From positions 1-9,954 of the forward strand of contig JAIRNQ010000136.1 in the NCBI GenBank assembly GCA_031257955.1: a stretch of 9,954 nt of DNA. Direction: 5' to 3'. The stretch comes from Deltaproteobacteria bacterium. GTDB taxonomy: Bacteria > Desulfobacterota > Desulfarculia > Adiutricales > Adiutricaceae. Under the pieces are notes generated by a model. It was not told the DNA's origin. It ran no database searches and saw only the letters and a program-made list of their open reading frames with translations. Within the stretch, counting starts at the first letter, position 1. Every line of letters begins with the position of its first letter. The position numbers and the translations under genes are program-made. Below are positions 1-6,594 of the stretch, piece by piece.

Positions 1-457
1 AGTAGGCCGTGGTTTCGGAAAAAGGCGCCTCGTCGGGGCCCAGGCTGCCAAAGACCTCGTCGGTGGAGACGTGCAAAAAACGAAAAGACTCGGCCAGTTC
101 GGTCGAAAGTTCGGCGCCATAAGCCCGGACGGCCTCCAGGAGCCGGAAGGTACCCAGGACGTTGGTGTTGACGAACTCGTGGGGGCTATGGATGGAGCGG
201 TCCACGTGGGACTCGGCGGCGAAGTTGACGACCGCCGCGGGCTTATACTCCCGAAGTAGATCCAAAGCCAAATCGAAGTCGCCAATGTCGCCCCCGATCA
301 AAAGATACGACTCGGGCGGAAGGTGGGAAAGGTTGTCGGCGTTTCCGGCGTAGGTGAGCTTGTCGAGGTTGATGACCCGGCCGCCCCCTTGGTCCAGCCA
401 GGAAAGGATAAAATTGGTGCCGATGAACCCGGCCCCGCCGGTGACCAAAATTGTCAC
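1..457 (-). CDS. rfbB: dTDP-glucose 4,6-dehydratase, N-terminal 152 codons (runs off the window)
   Basis: This cytoplasmic NAD-dependent short-chain dehydrogenase converts dTDP-glucose to dTDP-4-keto-6-deoxyglucose, the second step of dTDP-rhamnose synthesis for O-antigen or other surface glycans. The translation opens with the Rossmann glycine motif TGGAGFIG (residues 6-13). It continues with LDKLTYAGNADNL (31-43), the AAESHVDRSI segment (80-89) and the catalytic STDEVFG (131-137), whose Thr-Asp-Glu is diagnostic of RmlB within the extended SDR family. The window ends just before the expected YxxxK pair; the family is about 350 residues long. The start is GTG at 457, supported by an AGGAG box six to seven bases upstream. 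An ATG is not available near the conserved N-terminus. The gene lies 153 bases after the WG-repeat gene on the same strand and could be co-transcribed with it. The family call is secure. The pathway partners (rmlA, C, D) are not visible here. Confidence 0.95.
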   Translation of the reverse strand, partial: MTILVTGGAGFIGTNFILSWLDQGGGRVINLDKLTYAGNADNLSHLPPESYLLIGGDIGDFDLALDLLREYKPAAVVNFAAESHVDRSIHSPHEFVNTNVLGTFRLLEAVRAYGAELSTELAESFRFLHVSTDEVFGSLGPDEAPFSETTAY

Positions 458-534
458 TCGCGTCTCCTAATAACGGCCCAACGGCCATGCGGTCGCCAGG
501 CCATGCATGGGCTTGGCCTGAGGCCGAAACTGGC

Positions 535-586
535 GCCCAAAGTCGGACGCCACGGTCGAGAGCCCAAAGTCGGGGCGCCCAAAGAC
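535..586. repeat. Three short direct repeats GCCCAAAG(T/A)C in the rfbB upstream gap
   Basis: The 153-base gap between the WG-repeat gene and rfbB contains GCCCAAAGTCGG at 535-546 and again at 562-573, and a shorter third copy GCCCAAAGAC at 577-586. The spacings are 27 and 15 bases. A hairpin with a 7-bp stem (497-503 with 514-520) lies closer to rfbB, but it has no T-tract. Whether these are operator sites, decayed tandem repeats or chance in GC-rich DNA cannot be told from the sequence. I saw no clear promoter or terminator in this gap. Confidence 0.5.
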
Positions 587-610
587 AAAAGCCAAAAGAC
601 GACAGTCAGG

Positions 611-1984
611 CTAGCGGTTTTGGGCGCCTTTCTCCAGGCTTTGGTCGTAACCCAAGGGGACCCGGGCCTGGCCGTCCAGGGTCAGATAGCCCCAGATGGG
701 GGCGTGATCGACGTTCACCTCGACCAGTCCGTCAGGGCGGTAGGCGCAAAAGCCGTACTCGGGCGGGACGACCCATTCGCCGCTTTGGTTGATTACGCCC
801 CAGAGGCCGTCCCGAGAGTGGGCGTGGGTATACTCGGTGGGTTTGTCCCTGACCGTGAAGTCGCCGACGAAGGCGAACCAGGGCTCCAAAACCCACTGGT
901 CAAACTCGTTTAAAAGGCCCATGGAACCGTCGTCCAGCCTAAACCTGGCCAAGCCGTTGGCCCCGAAGGCCCCTAGCCTTCGGTACTTGGGCCCAATGAC
1001 GAAATTGCCGCCCGAGTCGGCAAAGCCCCAGAGCCCCTCCTCGTCGGCCAAGGCCATGAGATGGTTGGCGGAAGGCCCGGCGGCCCTGGAAAAGCTGGGT
1101 TTAACCACCATGTCGCCGTTTAAGTCAATCAGGCCAAAGAACTCCTGGCCCACTGGCTTAGCCGCCGCCAGACCATTGGGCCCGAAGGAACGGGCCTCGA
1201 CGAACTGGGGCTCGATGGCCAATCGCCCTTCCCTGTCAACGAAACCGTAGAGACCCTCTGGGGATTTGACCAAGGCCAAACCGCCCGGCGCGAAATGGCG
1301 GGCTTCCTGCCACTTGGGCTCGATGGCCATGACCCCCTTGGAATCCACGTAACCCCAATTGGAATCGGCGTCCATGACCGGGGCCAAACCCTCGGGACCG
1401 AAGCCCCGGGTTCGCTTAAAGGCCGGTTCGATGACCCATCGGCCCTCGGCGTCGATGAAACCGAAGGTCCCGTCCTCGGCCTGGGCCTCGGCCAAGCCGT
1501 TGGAAAAAAAACCCGAAACCCGCAGTAACTTTAGCGTCGGCTCCTTAACCCACCGCCCCTCCGCGTCAATCTGGCCGAAGGCGTTTTCGAAATTAACCCA
1601 AGCCGTGCCGTCGGCCCGGAAGGGGTTGGCGGCCAGAAACACGGGCTTAATAACCATCAGCCCGGCGGCCGTGGCGTAGCCGTAGAGACCGCCTTCGCCC
1701 ATGGTGGGGTAAATGGGCCCCACGTCGCGCAGGCCGGGGGTCACGATGGGCGTGGGCGCCGGCAAGGGCGGCGGCGCGGCGAAGGGGTCGGCATCCGGCT
1801 CGTCAAGCTCGTCCGGCGCCCCGGCCCCTCCCGGCTCATTTTGCGCGTCGCCCTGGGAGTCGCCCAGAGAGTCTTCGGATGAGCCGTTTAAGCCGTCGCT
1901 TTGGGCCCAGAGGCCTACCGGGGCCAAGAGGAAAAGGCCGGCCAGGGCCAAGACGATGAGAAAGATATTTGCGGGCCGAGCCAA
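611..1984 (-). CDS. Secreted WG-repeat protein with about ten repeats
   Basis: This is a 457-residue protein of unknown function. It starts with a signal peptide: a short basic n-region, a hydrophobic core at about residues 7-24, and a likely cut after LWA near residue 27. An acidic, Pro/Gly/Ser-rich linker follows (about 28-90). From there to near the C-terminus there are about ten WG (KWG-type) repeats. Each has an aromatic-Gly-x-x-[DN] core (YGYAT, FGQID, FGFID, WGYVD, YGFVD, FGLID, WGFAD, MGLLN, WGVIN, WGYLT) followed by a G-x-[WMF]-V-I-x-P-x-[FY] strand and often F-x-x-[GN]-GLA. WG repeats are thought to be beta-strand modules; no enzyme activity is assigned to them. The start chosen is TTG at 1984, because GGGGAGG lies six bases upstream and this start puts the signal peptide at the very N-terminus. 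A longer frame from TTG at 2044 has no ribosome binding site. The likely location is the periplasm or cell surface. Confidence 0.85.
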   Translation of the reverse strand: MARPANIFLIVLALAGLFLLAPVGLWAQSDGLNGSSEDSLGDSQGDAQNEPGGAGAPDELDEPDADPFAAPPPLPAPTPIVTPGLRDVGPIYPTMGEGGLYGYATAAGLMVIKPVFLAANPFRADGTAWVNFENAFGQIDAEGRWVKEPTLKLLRVSGFFSNGLAEAQAEDGTFGFIDAEGRWVIEPAFKRTRGFGPEGLAPVMDADSNWGYVDSKGVMAIEPKWQEARHFAPGGLALVKSPEGLYGFVDREGRLAIEPQFVEARSFGPNGLAAAKPVGQEFFGLIDLNGDMVVKPSFSRAAGPSANHLMALADEEGLWGFADSGGNFVIGPKYRRLGAFGANGLARFRLDDGSMGLLNEFDQWVLEPWFAFVGDFTVRDKPTEYTHAHSRDGLWGVINQSGEWVVPPEYGFCAYRPDGLVEVNVDHAPIWGYLTLDGQARVPLGYDQSLEKGAQNR

Positions 1985-2006
1985 CGAACACCTCCCCGAG
2001 AAACCT

Positions 2007-2035
2007 TTGACCGCCGACGCCAAAGAACTTATGTG
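2007..2035 (+). promoter_or_regulatory. Possible promoter for the small plus-strand frame
   Basis: TTGACC (2007-2012, five of six consensus bases) is followed after 17 bases by TATGTG (2030-2035, only three of six). It would start transcription near 2042, about 15 bases before the ATG at 2057. The -35 box is good and the -10 box poor. It lies in the gap between the divergent WG-repeat gene and the plus-strand frame. Confidence 0.25.
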
Positions 2036-2056
2036 TGTGGGCAAAAAAGGTGGTTA

Positions 2057-2341
2057 ATGAAAAACGTCAAAACTGAAATGGAGGCCATAATTCCTTACGG
2101 GACCCGGACGCATCCAATGGCTTCCACCCCTATCCTGGGGGCCATGGCCCCCGGCCAAACGGATAATCATGGTGTCAGATTTATCACAATACCGGTAAAA
2201 GTGTCAAACCGAGGCGGGGCCAAGGCGCCAGGTGGCCAAACGATTGTTATTGGTTCTAAAACAGGACCTACCGGTAAACCGCTCATGGGCGGCGGGACCC
2301 ACCCCAACGAACGAAAGACTTTCTCGGCGATTTTTTGCTAA
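2057..2341 (+). CDS. Doubtful small ORF, 94 codons, unknown function
   Basis: This is the only plausible plus-strand gene. The ATG at 2057 follows an AAGGTGG box three bases upstream, one mismatch from AAGGAGG, and a candidate promoter precedes it. About 70 percent of its codons begin with a purine, which is the usual coding bias, and the frame stays open in DNA of intermediate composition. The product is Gly/Pro/Thr-rich with no signal peptide or membrane segment. It has an internal near-repeat: GAMAPGQTDNHG (about residues 28-39) and GAKAPGGQTIVIG (about 54-66). At DNA level the copies share GGCCAAACG and TACCGGTAAA about 80 bases apart. I do not recognise the protein. Third-position usage differs from the GC-rich neighbours. 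Against it: no family match, and its stop overlaps a possible island boundary. It could be a chance frame or a decayed gene. Confidence 0.35.
   Translation: MKNVKTEMEAIIPYGTRTHPMASTPILGAMAPGQTDNHGVRFITIPVKVSNRGGAKAPGGQTIVIGSKTGPTGKPLMGGGTHPNERKTFSAIFC
2137..2152. repeat. Perfect 16-bp palindrome
   Basis: GGGGGCCATGGCCCCC is a perfect palindrome with no loop, so it is better read as a possible dimeric protein-binding site or chance than as an RNA hairpin. It lies inside the doubtful small frame and about 150 bases upstream of the WG-repeat gene start. Confidence 0.5.
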
Positions 2342-2420
2342 ACGGCGATGATTAAAGGCATAACAGAGACAAATATATCGAAAAAAACTGTCTTTCAGGG
2401 TACAAAAATGGAATTGAAAT

Positions 2421-4343
2421 TTAATTAAGTCCCATTTCTTTCAGAAACCTTGACGGTAACTTGGGCCTATTATCGATTGTATCGGAATAGGTCAGGGTCA
2501 GGGATTCTTGGGTACGGGTAATAGCGACAAAGCAATTCCGACGTTCTTCTTGGACTTCTTCCGAATCTTTAGGCTTCTTTACGGCCCACCAATTGGGTAA
2601 TTGCTCTTCGACCAATCCCATTAAATATACATGCTTAAATTCCATACCTTTTGAAGAATGAATCGTAAAACAAGAAACCGCGTTTGGTTGTTTAGGCGGC
2701 GACTTAGAAGACAGGTCGAGTTCATGAAGAAATTGATTTAAACTGACTATATCGGGTCTAAATTTACCATCTATGTCTCTAACGGGATCTTCCCAAATTT
2801 GCCGTTCGTCATCAAATTCGTTAAAAATATCAATATTTAAGTTCTCTTTAGAATAATAATTTTTAGCCCAAGATATAAATTTTTTTGAGAAAGATTTGTA
2901 ATCGGCTGATTTTATAAGACTCATGGTTTCAACGGATAGTAAAGAGCGCATATCTTCTGATATCTCGTCAAAGGACAAAATTTCACTAAGCCAAGCCCTT
3001 AAAAGATCATTATCATTAGTAAAGGCTTTAGAACTAACGTTGGATAAATCTACCTTAACGCCTTCCAGCTCAAAAAAAGCCTCAGAAAGATTAGTTAACC
3101 ATTTCGTATCCTCTTTTGTTATTATCAAGCGAAGAACAGAATTAAGCATTTTAAAGGGTGCGCTAACAAATTCATCCTTAAGATAATATTTATAGACTGG
3201 CATTTTGAACTGGACAAATTTATCATAAATTCTATCAACAAGCTTTCTAGTTCTAGCAAGAACAACACAATTAGACCATTCAATAGTATTTCGGTTTTTA
3301 ATATCACTTACAATCCACTTACATTCTAAATCAAGCGTAGAGAAACTCTTTAATCTTACCGGATCAGGGATAACGTCGGACTTTACAGCTTTCGATAGCA
3401 TTTTCATGGCCGATCGGCCAGGGTTATTAACAATCAGTGAATTGGCTAGCTTGATAACTTCTCGGGGACAACGATAGTTTTCGGGGAGCTGAATCTCCGA
3501 AACATCGAAGTCATTTTTTAAATCGTTTATCCGCTCGGGACTCGCGCCGTTCCATTGATATATAATTTGATCGCCATCCGCCACGACAAAAAGGGTGGAA
3601 GGATCCGGTTCAACCATACATTTTAGAATATTATATTGGAGGAGATTCGTGTCCTGAAATTCATCCACGAGTATATGTTTGTAGACTTTTCTGATGTGAG
3701 TGACCAGAACAGGAACGTTATAGATAAGCAAGAAAAAGTCATTTGGCAAACTCGGATAATCGACAGCGTTAATCTGGCGCAGCGCGTGGCTATAGGCAAT
3801 ATATATACGAGAATAGTAGCGTGATTGGTCATTGTTGGCCAGATTTCGTAAAATAAAACTCGTCACCGGGGGGACATCATTATGTTGAAGTCGAGTAATA
3901 ATTGGTAAAACACGATGGGCTTCAAAATATGGTGGAACCGGATCTATAACGTCATTACGAAGTTGTCCAATCACCTTTTTTAACAGGGCTTCACGGTCGG
4001 CATCATTATAAAGAATCTGAAAATTTGGATTAATCCCAACGTGATGGCCATGTTTTCGCAACACTTCCGCGAGGTAAGAGTGAAACGTCGTCAAACATAC
4101 CCTTTCCAAACCATTGGGGACAAGTTCTTCTAACCCAGCGCGAATTTCAGCCGCGGCCTTGTTGGTAATGGTTAAGGCTAATAGCCGGAAATACTTTCCA
4201 GGGGAGTCTTCAAGTATTTTCGCGATTCGATAGGTCAATACTCGCGTTTTGCCAGAACCTGGCCCACCTAAGACGAGCAAGGGGCCACCGTTCCATTTCA
4301 CGGCCTTTATCTGGTTGTCGTTGAGATAGGAAAGGTCCAGCAT
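2421..4343 (-). CDS. UvrD/Rep/PcrA-like superfamily 1A DNA helicase
   Basis: This is a 640-residue ATP-dependent 3'-5' DNA translocase/helicase, intact and with all core motifs in order. They are: Q-motif-like LNDNQIKAV (7-15); Walker A GGPGSGKT (26-33); motif Ib TTFHSYLAEV (85-94); Walker B ILVDEFQDTN (224-233); motif III VADGDQIIYQWNGA (254-267); motif IV LPENYRCP (286-293); motif V FTIHSSKGMEF (559-569); and motif VI EERRNCFVAITRT (599-611). At 640 residues it is shorter than UvrD/PcrA (about 720) and lacks their C-terminal tail. Its motif III wording and AT-rich codons suggest an accessory, transferred helicase, not the housekeeping copy. Such helicases occur in repair, plasmid and phage-defence settings. 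No nuclease, TOPRIM/OLD ATPase or other partner lies next to it, so its role is open. The start is ATG at 4343. No ribosome binding site is evident. The fold assignment is secure; the biological role is not. Confidence 0.93.
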   Translation of the reverse strand: MLDLSYLNDNQIKAVKWNGGPLLVLGGPGSGKTRVLTYRIAKILEDSPGKYFRLLALTITNKAAAEIRAGLEELVPNGLERVCLTTFHSYLAEVLRKHGHHVGINPNFQILYNDADREALLKKVIGQLRNDVIDPVPPYFEAHRVLPIITRLQHNDVPPVTSFILRNLANNDQSRYYSRIYIAYSHALRQINAVDYPSLPNDFFLLIYNVPVLVTHIRKVYKHILVDEFQDTNLLQYNILKCMVEPDPSTLFVVADGDQIIYQWNGASPERINDLKNDFDVSEIQLPENYRCPREVIKLANSLIVNNPGRSAMKMLSKAVKSDVIPDPVRLKSFSTLDLECKWIVSDIKNRNTIEWSNCVVLARTRKLVDRIYDKFVQFKMPVYKYYLKDEFVSAPFKMLNSVLRLIITKEDTKWLTNLSEAFFELEGVKVDLSNVSSKAFTNDNDLLRAWLSEILSFDEISEDMRSLLSVETMSLIKSADYKSFSKKFISWAKNYYSKENLNIDIFNEFDDERQIWEDPVRDIDGKFRPDIVSLNQFLHELDLSSKSPPKQPNAVSCFTIHSSKGMEFKHVYLMGLVEEQLPNWWAVKKPKDSEEVQEERRNCFVAITRTQESLTLTYSDTIDNRPKLPSRFLKEMGLN

Positions 4344-4638
4344 TTAGCGATCACGCAGAAATTCAAATTGTGACGAAAGCTATATACGGTTTACGCTTCT
4401 CTAAATTTCGACCAACCAATAACGGTCGCGCGAGATCTATTGAGGCCGGATGAGTTAAGCGGCGGTAGAGAAATTGGAAAAATTGTACTGGCCAGAGGCA
4501 TGACAAAACGTGGAATATAAGTATTCAATATCATTATATTATGCCAGTGTCATTGTCTACCGTCAACGCACCTGGCGACCCTCGCCCAAGTTCGACATGG
4601 ATATAAATATTATGTCGTAATTTCAGAGTGTTATTAAA
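4344..4638. other. Gene-free leader region upstream of the helicase
   Basis: These 295 bases between the helicase start and the IS hold no convincing gene. On the minus strand a promoter sits at 4538-4566, leaving about 190 bases of leader before the helicase ATG. The leader contains an open frame of 47 codons (ATG 4534 to stop 4391) with no ribosome binding site and no family I recognise. It also contains a modest hairpin (4409-4413 with 4424-4428, 10-base loop). On the plus strand an unrelated frame of about 49 codons ending near 4520 is also open, with no start or ribosome binding site that I can support. Confidence 0.6.
4538..4566 (-). promoter_or_regulatory. Likely sigma70-type promoter for the helicase gene
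   Basis: On the minus strand TTGACG (4566-4561, five of six consensus bases) is followed after exactly 17 bases by CATAAT (4543-4538, five of six). Transcription would begin near 4531 and read into the helicase at 4343. This is the best promoter match in the window. It lies downstream of the IS end, so the helicase does not depend on read-through from the IS or from dinB. Confidence 0.6.
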
Positions 4639-4655
4639 AATGAACCCTGTTATGC
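4639..4655 (+). repeat. Left terminal inverted repeat of the IS (candidate)
   Basis: This copy pairs with 6578-6594. The outer nine bases AATGAACCC match the right end perfectly and four of the next eight also agree. It lies about 80 bases beyond the transposase stop codon. Confidence 0.5.
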
Positions 4656-4736
4656 GCTACAAAACTGGATTTCGAATTCCTTACAGGTTACGAACTTGGA
4701 AAATCGACTCCTTCATAACGCTTAATTAGTGAGGTT

Positions 4737-6542
4737 TCAAGGGTGACGCGTAATATGAAGTGCTCTAAAAATGGGGATTTGTCGGGGTTCAGGTTCTGAA
4801 GTAATGCGAACACGCTCGTTAACCCCGTCCGCGGTTGGAAGTATCACAGTAAATGTGCTTTGACTTGCAAGAGAAAGTCTGATTGATTCCCATGAGGTAT
4901 AAATACCAGATTTTTGTAATGTTTTATGTATTATTTGAATACATTGATAAGCTAAAGTGGTTATAAATATATGACTTTCAAAGGTACATACTTTTTCAGT
5001 AAGTGATTTAAAGTCAATATCAGCTTTAAAAATACTAAATACTGGTTCAATATCAAGAAGTTGAGAATACTGACGCCACATTTCTTCGGCCGGTAGATTT
5101 ATTATATTGCTCTTTATACAATATGTAGCCGGTTGTTTTTGTATGTTATCTTGAAAAAATTTATTAAACCATGTTATTTTAGTGGCTAAAAGTGGTTCTT
5201 GAATAGACTTAATCAATGAATTATCTGATACTATTACTTTATAAAATTGTGATATTCCATCATATTTTTGAAATAATTTGTCTATTCGCATCTCTATTTT
5301 TGTTTTATCTCTCTGACATAGTGGATTTTTTAATCCTTCATCTATTTGTTTTAATTCTTCTTCGAATTTAGCTGCTTTATCAAGCGATATAGATGATTCT
5401 TCTAAGTCATGATTTTGAGAAAAACAATATAAGCTAGCTTCAGACTGATCTTCAGTTATTTCTTTATATATTTCTATTGCGCAATTTGTCTTTGACAATA
5501 TATTTAAAGACTTAGAAAAGTCAAACACTTGTTCATGTTCTCTATTAAGAACTATATATTGATAATTATGCTCTCTCAGCCATTGAATATTACTCGCTGT
5601 CGCAATATCTCTGTCCATGACAATTTGGGAAACCTTTGTTGCTCCGAGTTTCTTTAGCATAACTTCTAATGTATTTGGATCTGAAACATTTCCAGAAACA
5701 ATTTCTGAACGTATGATAAAGCCATTATTATCTAAAACTAATCCTAATGATCTCAATGGGCAATCTGAAGGCTTTTCTTGTGAGTGCCCAGGCTGTATTT
5801 CATCAGAATTTAGCCATGTATCAAAGTAACTATTAATCAAATAATAATATGTTTTGATGCTTTTAGCATTAAAAATACTAGATAAATTATTACAAATTAA
5901 TTGCTCTATCTTGTCTTTATTATTATATATTATATCTGATATCTCATGCAGAGCTTTATCAGAAGTGACTTCAATGTTTAGCAATTCACCTAAAGCGCTA
6001 TCTTGATTAAACCACCGGTATGTTTCCCACTCGCTAGCCGGATGAACCATCCTGCTGGCCACAAGTCCCATCCCCAGGTTTGCTTGAGTTGTCGTGAACC
6101 CTAGCGTATGGAAGATTTTGGATAACCCTATTCTGTCCAATCCGTTCAGGGCGACCCGTTCAGGCCCAACCTGACGAATCTGTTCAACTTTGATGGCAGA
6201 CGGGTTAACGCTAATTACATCAGACTTAGCGACAGGTTTTAATAACTTTTTCTCTTCAATTTGCTTTCTTCTAGCTATTATTTTGTTAACTGTATCATTA
6301 ACTAAAACTTCATATTCTTCATTGAATGATATTTCAAACAGAAATGCCTCATTACTAAGTTTCCTTTGAACTCTTAAACAGAAAATTTTCCATTTTTCTT
6401 TCGGTAAATTAAAGTTTGGTCCTAAATTTAATAACATTGTTTGTCGAACAGTATCTTTCATCCGCTTACCTTCGACTAATAAGTAGGTAGTATATATTTT
6501 ACCTGTTTTTTTGTGGGTAGTATTATGTGCTCTAATATACAT
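4737..6542 (-). CDS. IS1634-family transposase, full-length frame but probably inactive
   Basis: This is a 601-residue DDE-type transposase of the IS4-related IS1634 group. Family signs include the N-terminal TVRQTMLLNLG (31-41), HSQEKPSDCPLRSLGLVLD (253-271), SGNVSDPNTL (283-292), the second catalytic Asp in VMDRDIATASNIQWLRE (D310), and the third-residue helix DIEPVF (E499) followed by FESHIFITTLAYQ (521-533). The first catalytic Asp normally sits in a Y-D-L-T-N-T-Y-F-E motif. Here the segment reads YYLINSYFD (233-241), so position 234 is Tyr (TAT at 5843-5841) where GAT would be expected. The GLRP-type stretch after E499 has also drifted. The frame has no stop or shift. It starts at ATG 6542; a GAGAGG box is 13 bases upstream, further than usual. 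AT-rich codons set it apart from dinB. Confidence 0.9.
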   Translation of the reverse strand: MYIRAHNTTHKKTGKIYTTYLLVEGKRMKDTVRQTMLLNLGPNFNLPKEKWKIFCLRVQRKLSNEAFLFEISFNEEYEVLVNDTVNKIIARRKQIEEKKLLKPVAKSDVISVNPSAIKVEQIRQVGPERVALNGLDRIGLSKIFHTLGFTTTQANLGMGLVASRMVHPASEWETYRWFNQDSALGELLNIEVTSDKALHEISDIIYNNKDKIEQLICNNLSSIFNAKSIKTYYYLINSYFDTWLNSDEIQPGHSQEKPSDCPLRSLGLVLDNNGFIIRSEIVSGNVSDPNTLEVMLKKLGATKVSQIVMDRDIATASNIQWLREHNYQYIVLNREHEQVFDFSKSLNILSKTNCAIEIYKEITEDQSEASLYCFSQNHDLEESSISLDKAAKFEEELKQIDEGLKNPLCQRDKTKIEMRIDKLFQKYDGISQFYKVIVSDNSLIKSIQEPLLATKITWFNKFFQDNIQKQPATYCIKSNIINLPAEEMWRQYSQLLDIEPVFSIFKADIDFKSLTEKVCTFESHIFITTLAYQCIQIIHKTLQKSGIYTSWESIRLSLASQSTFTVILPTADGVNERVRITSEPEPRQIPIFRALHITRHP

Positions 6543-6548
6543 ATTCTA

Positions 6549-6577
6549 ATACTATCCTCTCTATAGTAGGATTTCAA
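6549..6577 (-). promoter_or_regulatory. Possible transposase promoter, near-leaderless
   Basis: On the minus strand TTGAAA (6577-6572, five of six) is separated by 17 bases from TAGTAT (6554-6549, four of six). Initiation would fall at about the ATG at 6542, giving little or no leader. That would fit the lack of a well-spaced ribosome binding site. Confidence 0.35.
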
Positions 6578-6594
6578 GGAGAATTGGGTTCATT
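6578..6594 (-). repeat. Right terminal inverted repeat of the IS (candidate)
   Basis: The plus strand reads GGAGAATTGGGTTCATT. Its complement matches the left end at 13 of 17 positions, including an unbroken AATGAACCC. It lies immediately upstream of the candidate transposase promoter. Confidence 0.5.

Larger units (their letters stand above)
4639..6594 (-). mobile_element. IS1634-family insertion sequence, about 1.95 kb
   Basis: The ends are drawn from an imperfect inverted repeat: AATGAACCCTGTTATGC (4639-4655) against the complement of 6578-6594, with 13 of 17 positions identical and the outer nine perfect. These ends bracket the transposase frame with 48-50 bases on the 5' side and about 98 on the 3' side, and give a length normal for IS1634 elements. 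The true tips may be two bases further in, at TGAACCC. I found no matching short target duplication beside either end. IS1634-type elements can make unusually variable duplications, or the flanks may have decayed. Confidence 0.6.

Noticed and set aside
323..913. Plus-strand frame of 196 codons across the rfbB start and WG-repeat end
   Set aside because: It is an antisense shadow in GC-rich DNA, spanning two well-supported minus-strand genes and the gap between them.
1985..2044. Longer WG-repeat protein from TTG at 2044
   Set aside because: It has no ribosome binding site and would bury the signal peptide. The TTG at 1984 has GGGGAGG at ideal spacing.
2381..2400. Hairpin CTG-AAAGA-CAG followed by seven T after the helicase stop, as a terminator
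   Set aside because: The stem is only three base pairs, too weak to call an intrinsic terminator.
2421..4343. Calling the helicase GajB of a Gabija system
   Set aside because: No GajA-type OLD/TOPRIM gene is present and the protein is longer than typical GajB; helicase motifs alone do not identify the system.
4391..4534. 47-codon minus-strand frame as a gene
   Set aside because: It has no ribosome binding site, no recognisable family, and the predicted transcript start falls at its first codon; kept only as a leader observation.
2358..4655. Inverted 9-mer GCATAACAG (2358-2366) and CTGTTATGC (4647-4655) flanking the helicase
   Set aside because: About one such match is expected by chance across the regions compared, and the right copy overlaps the IS end; no further extension supports a composite element.
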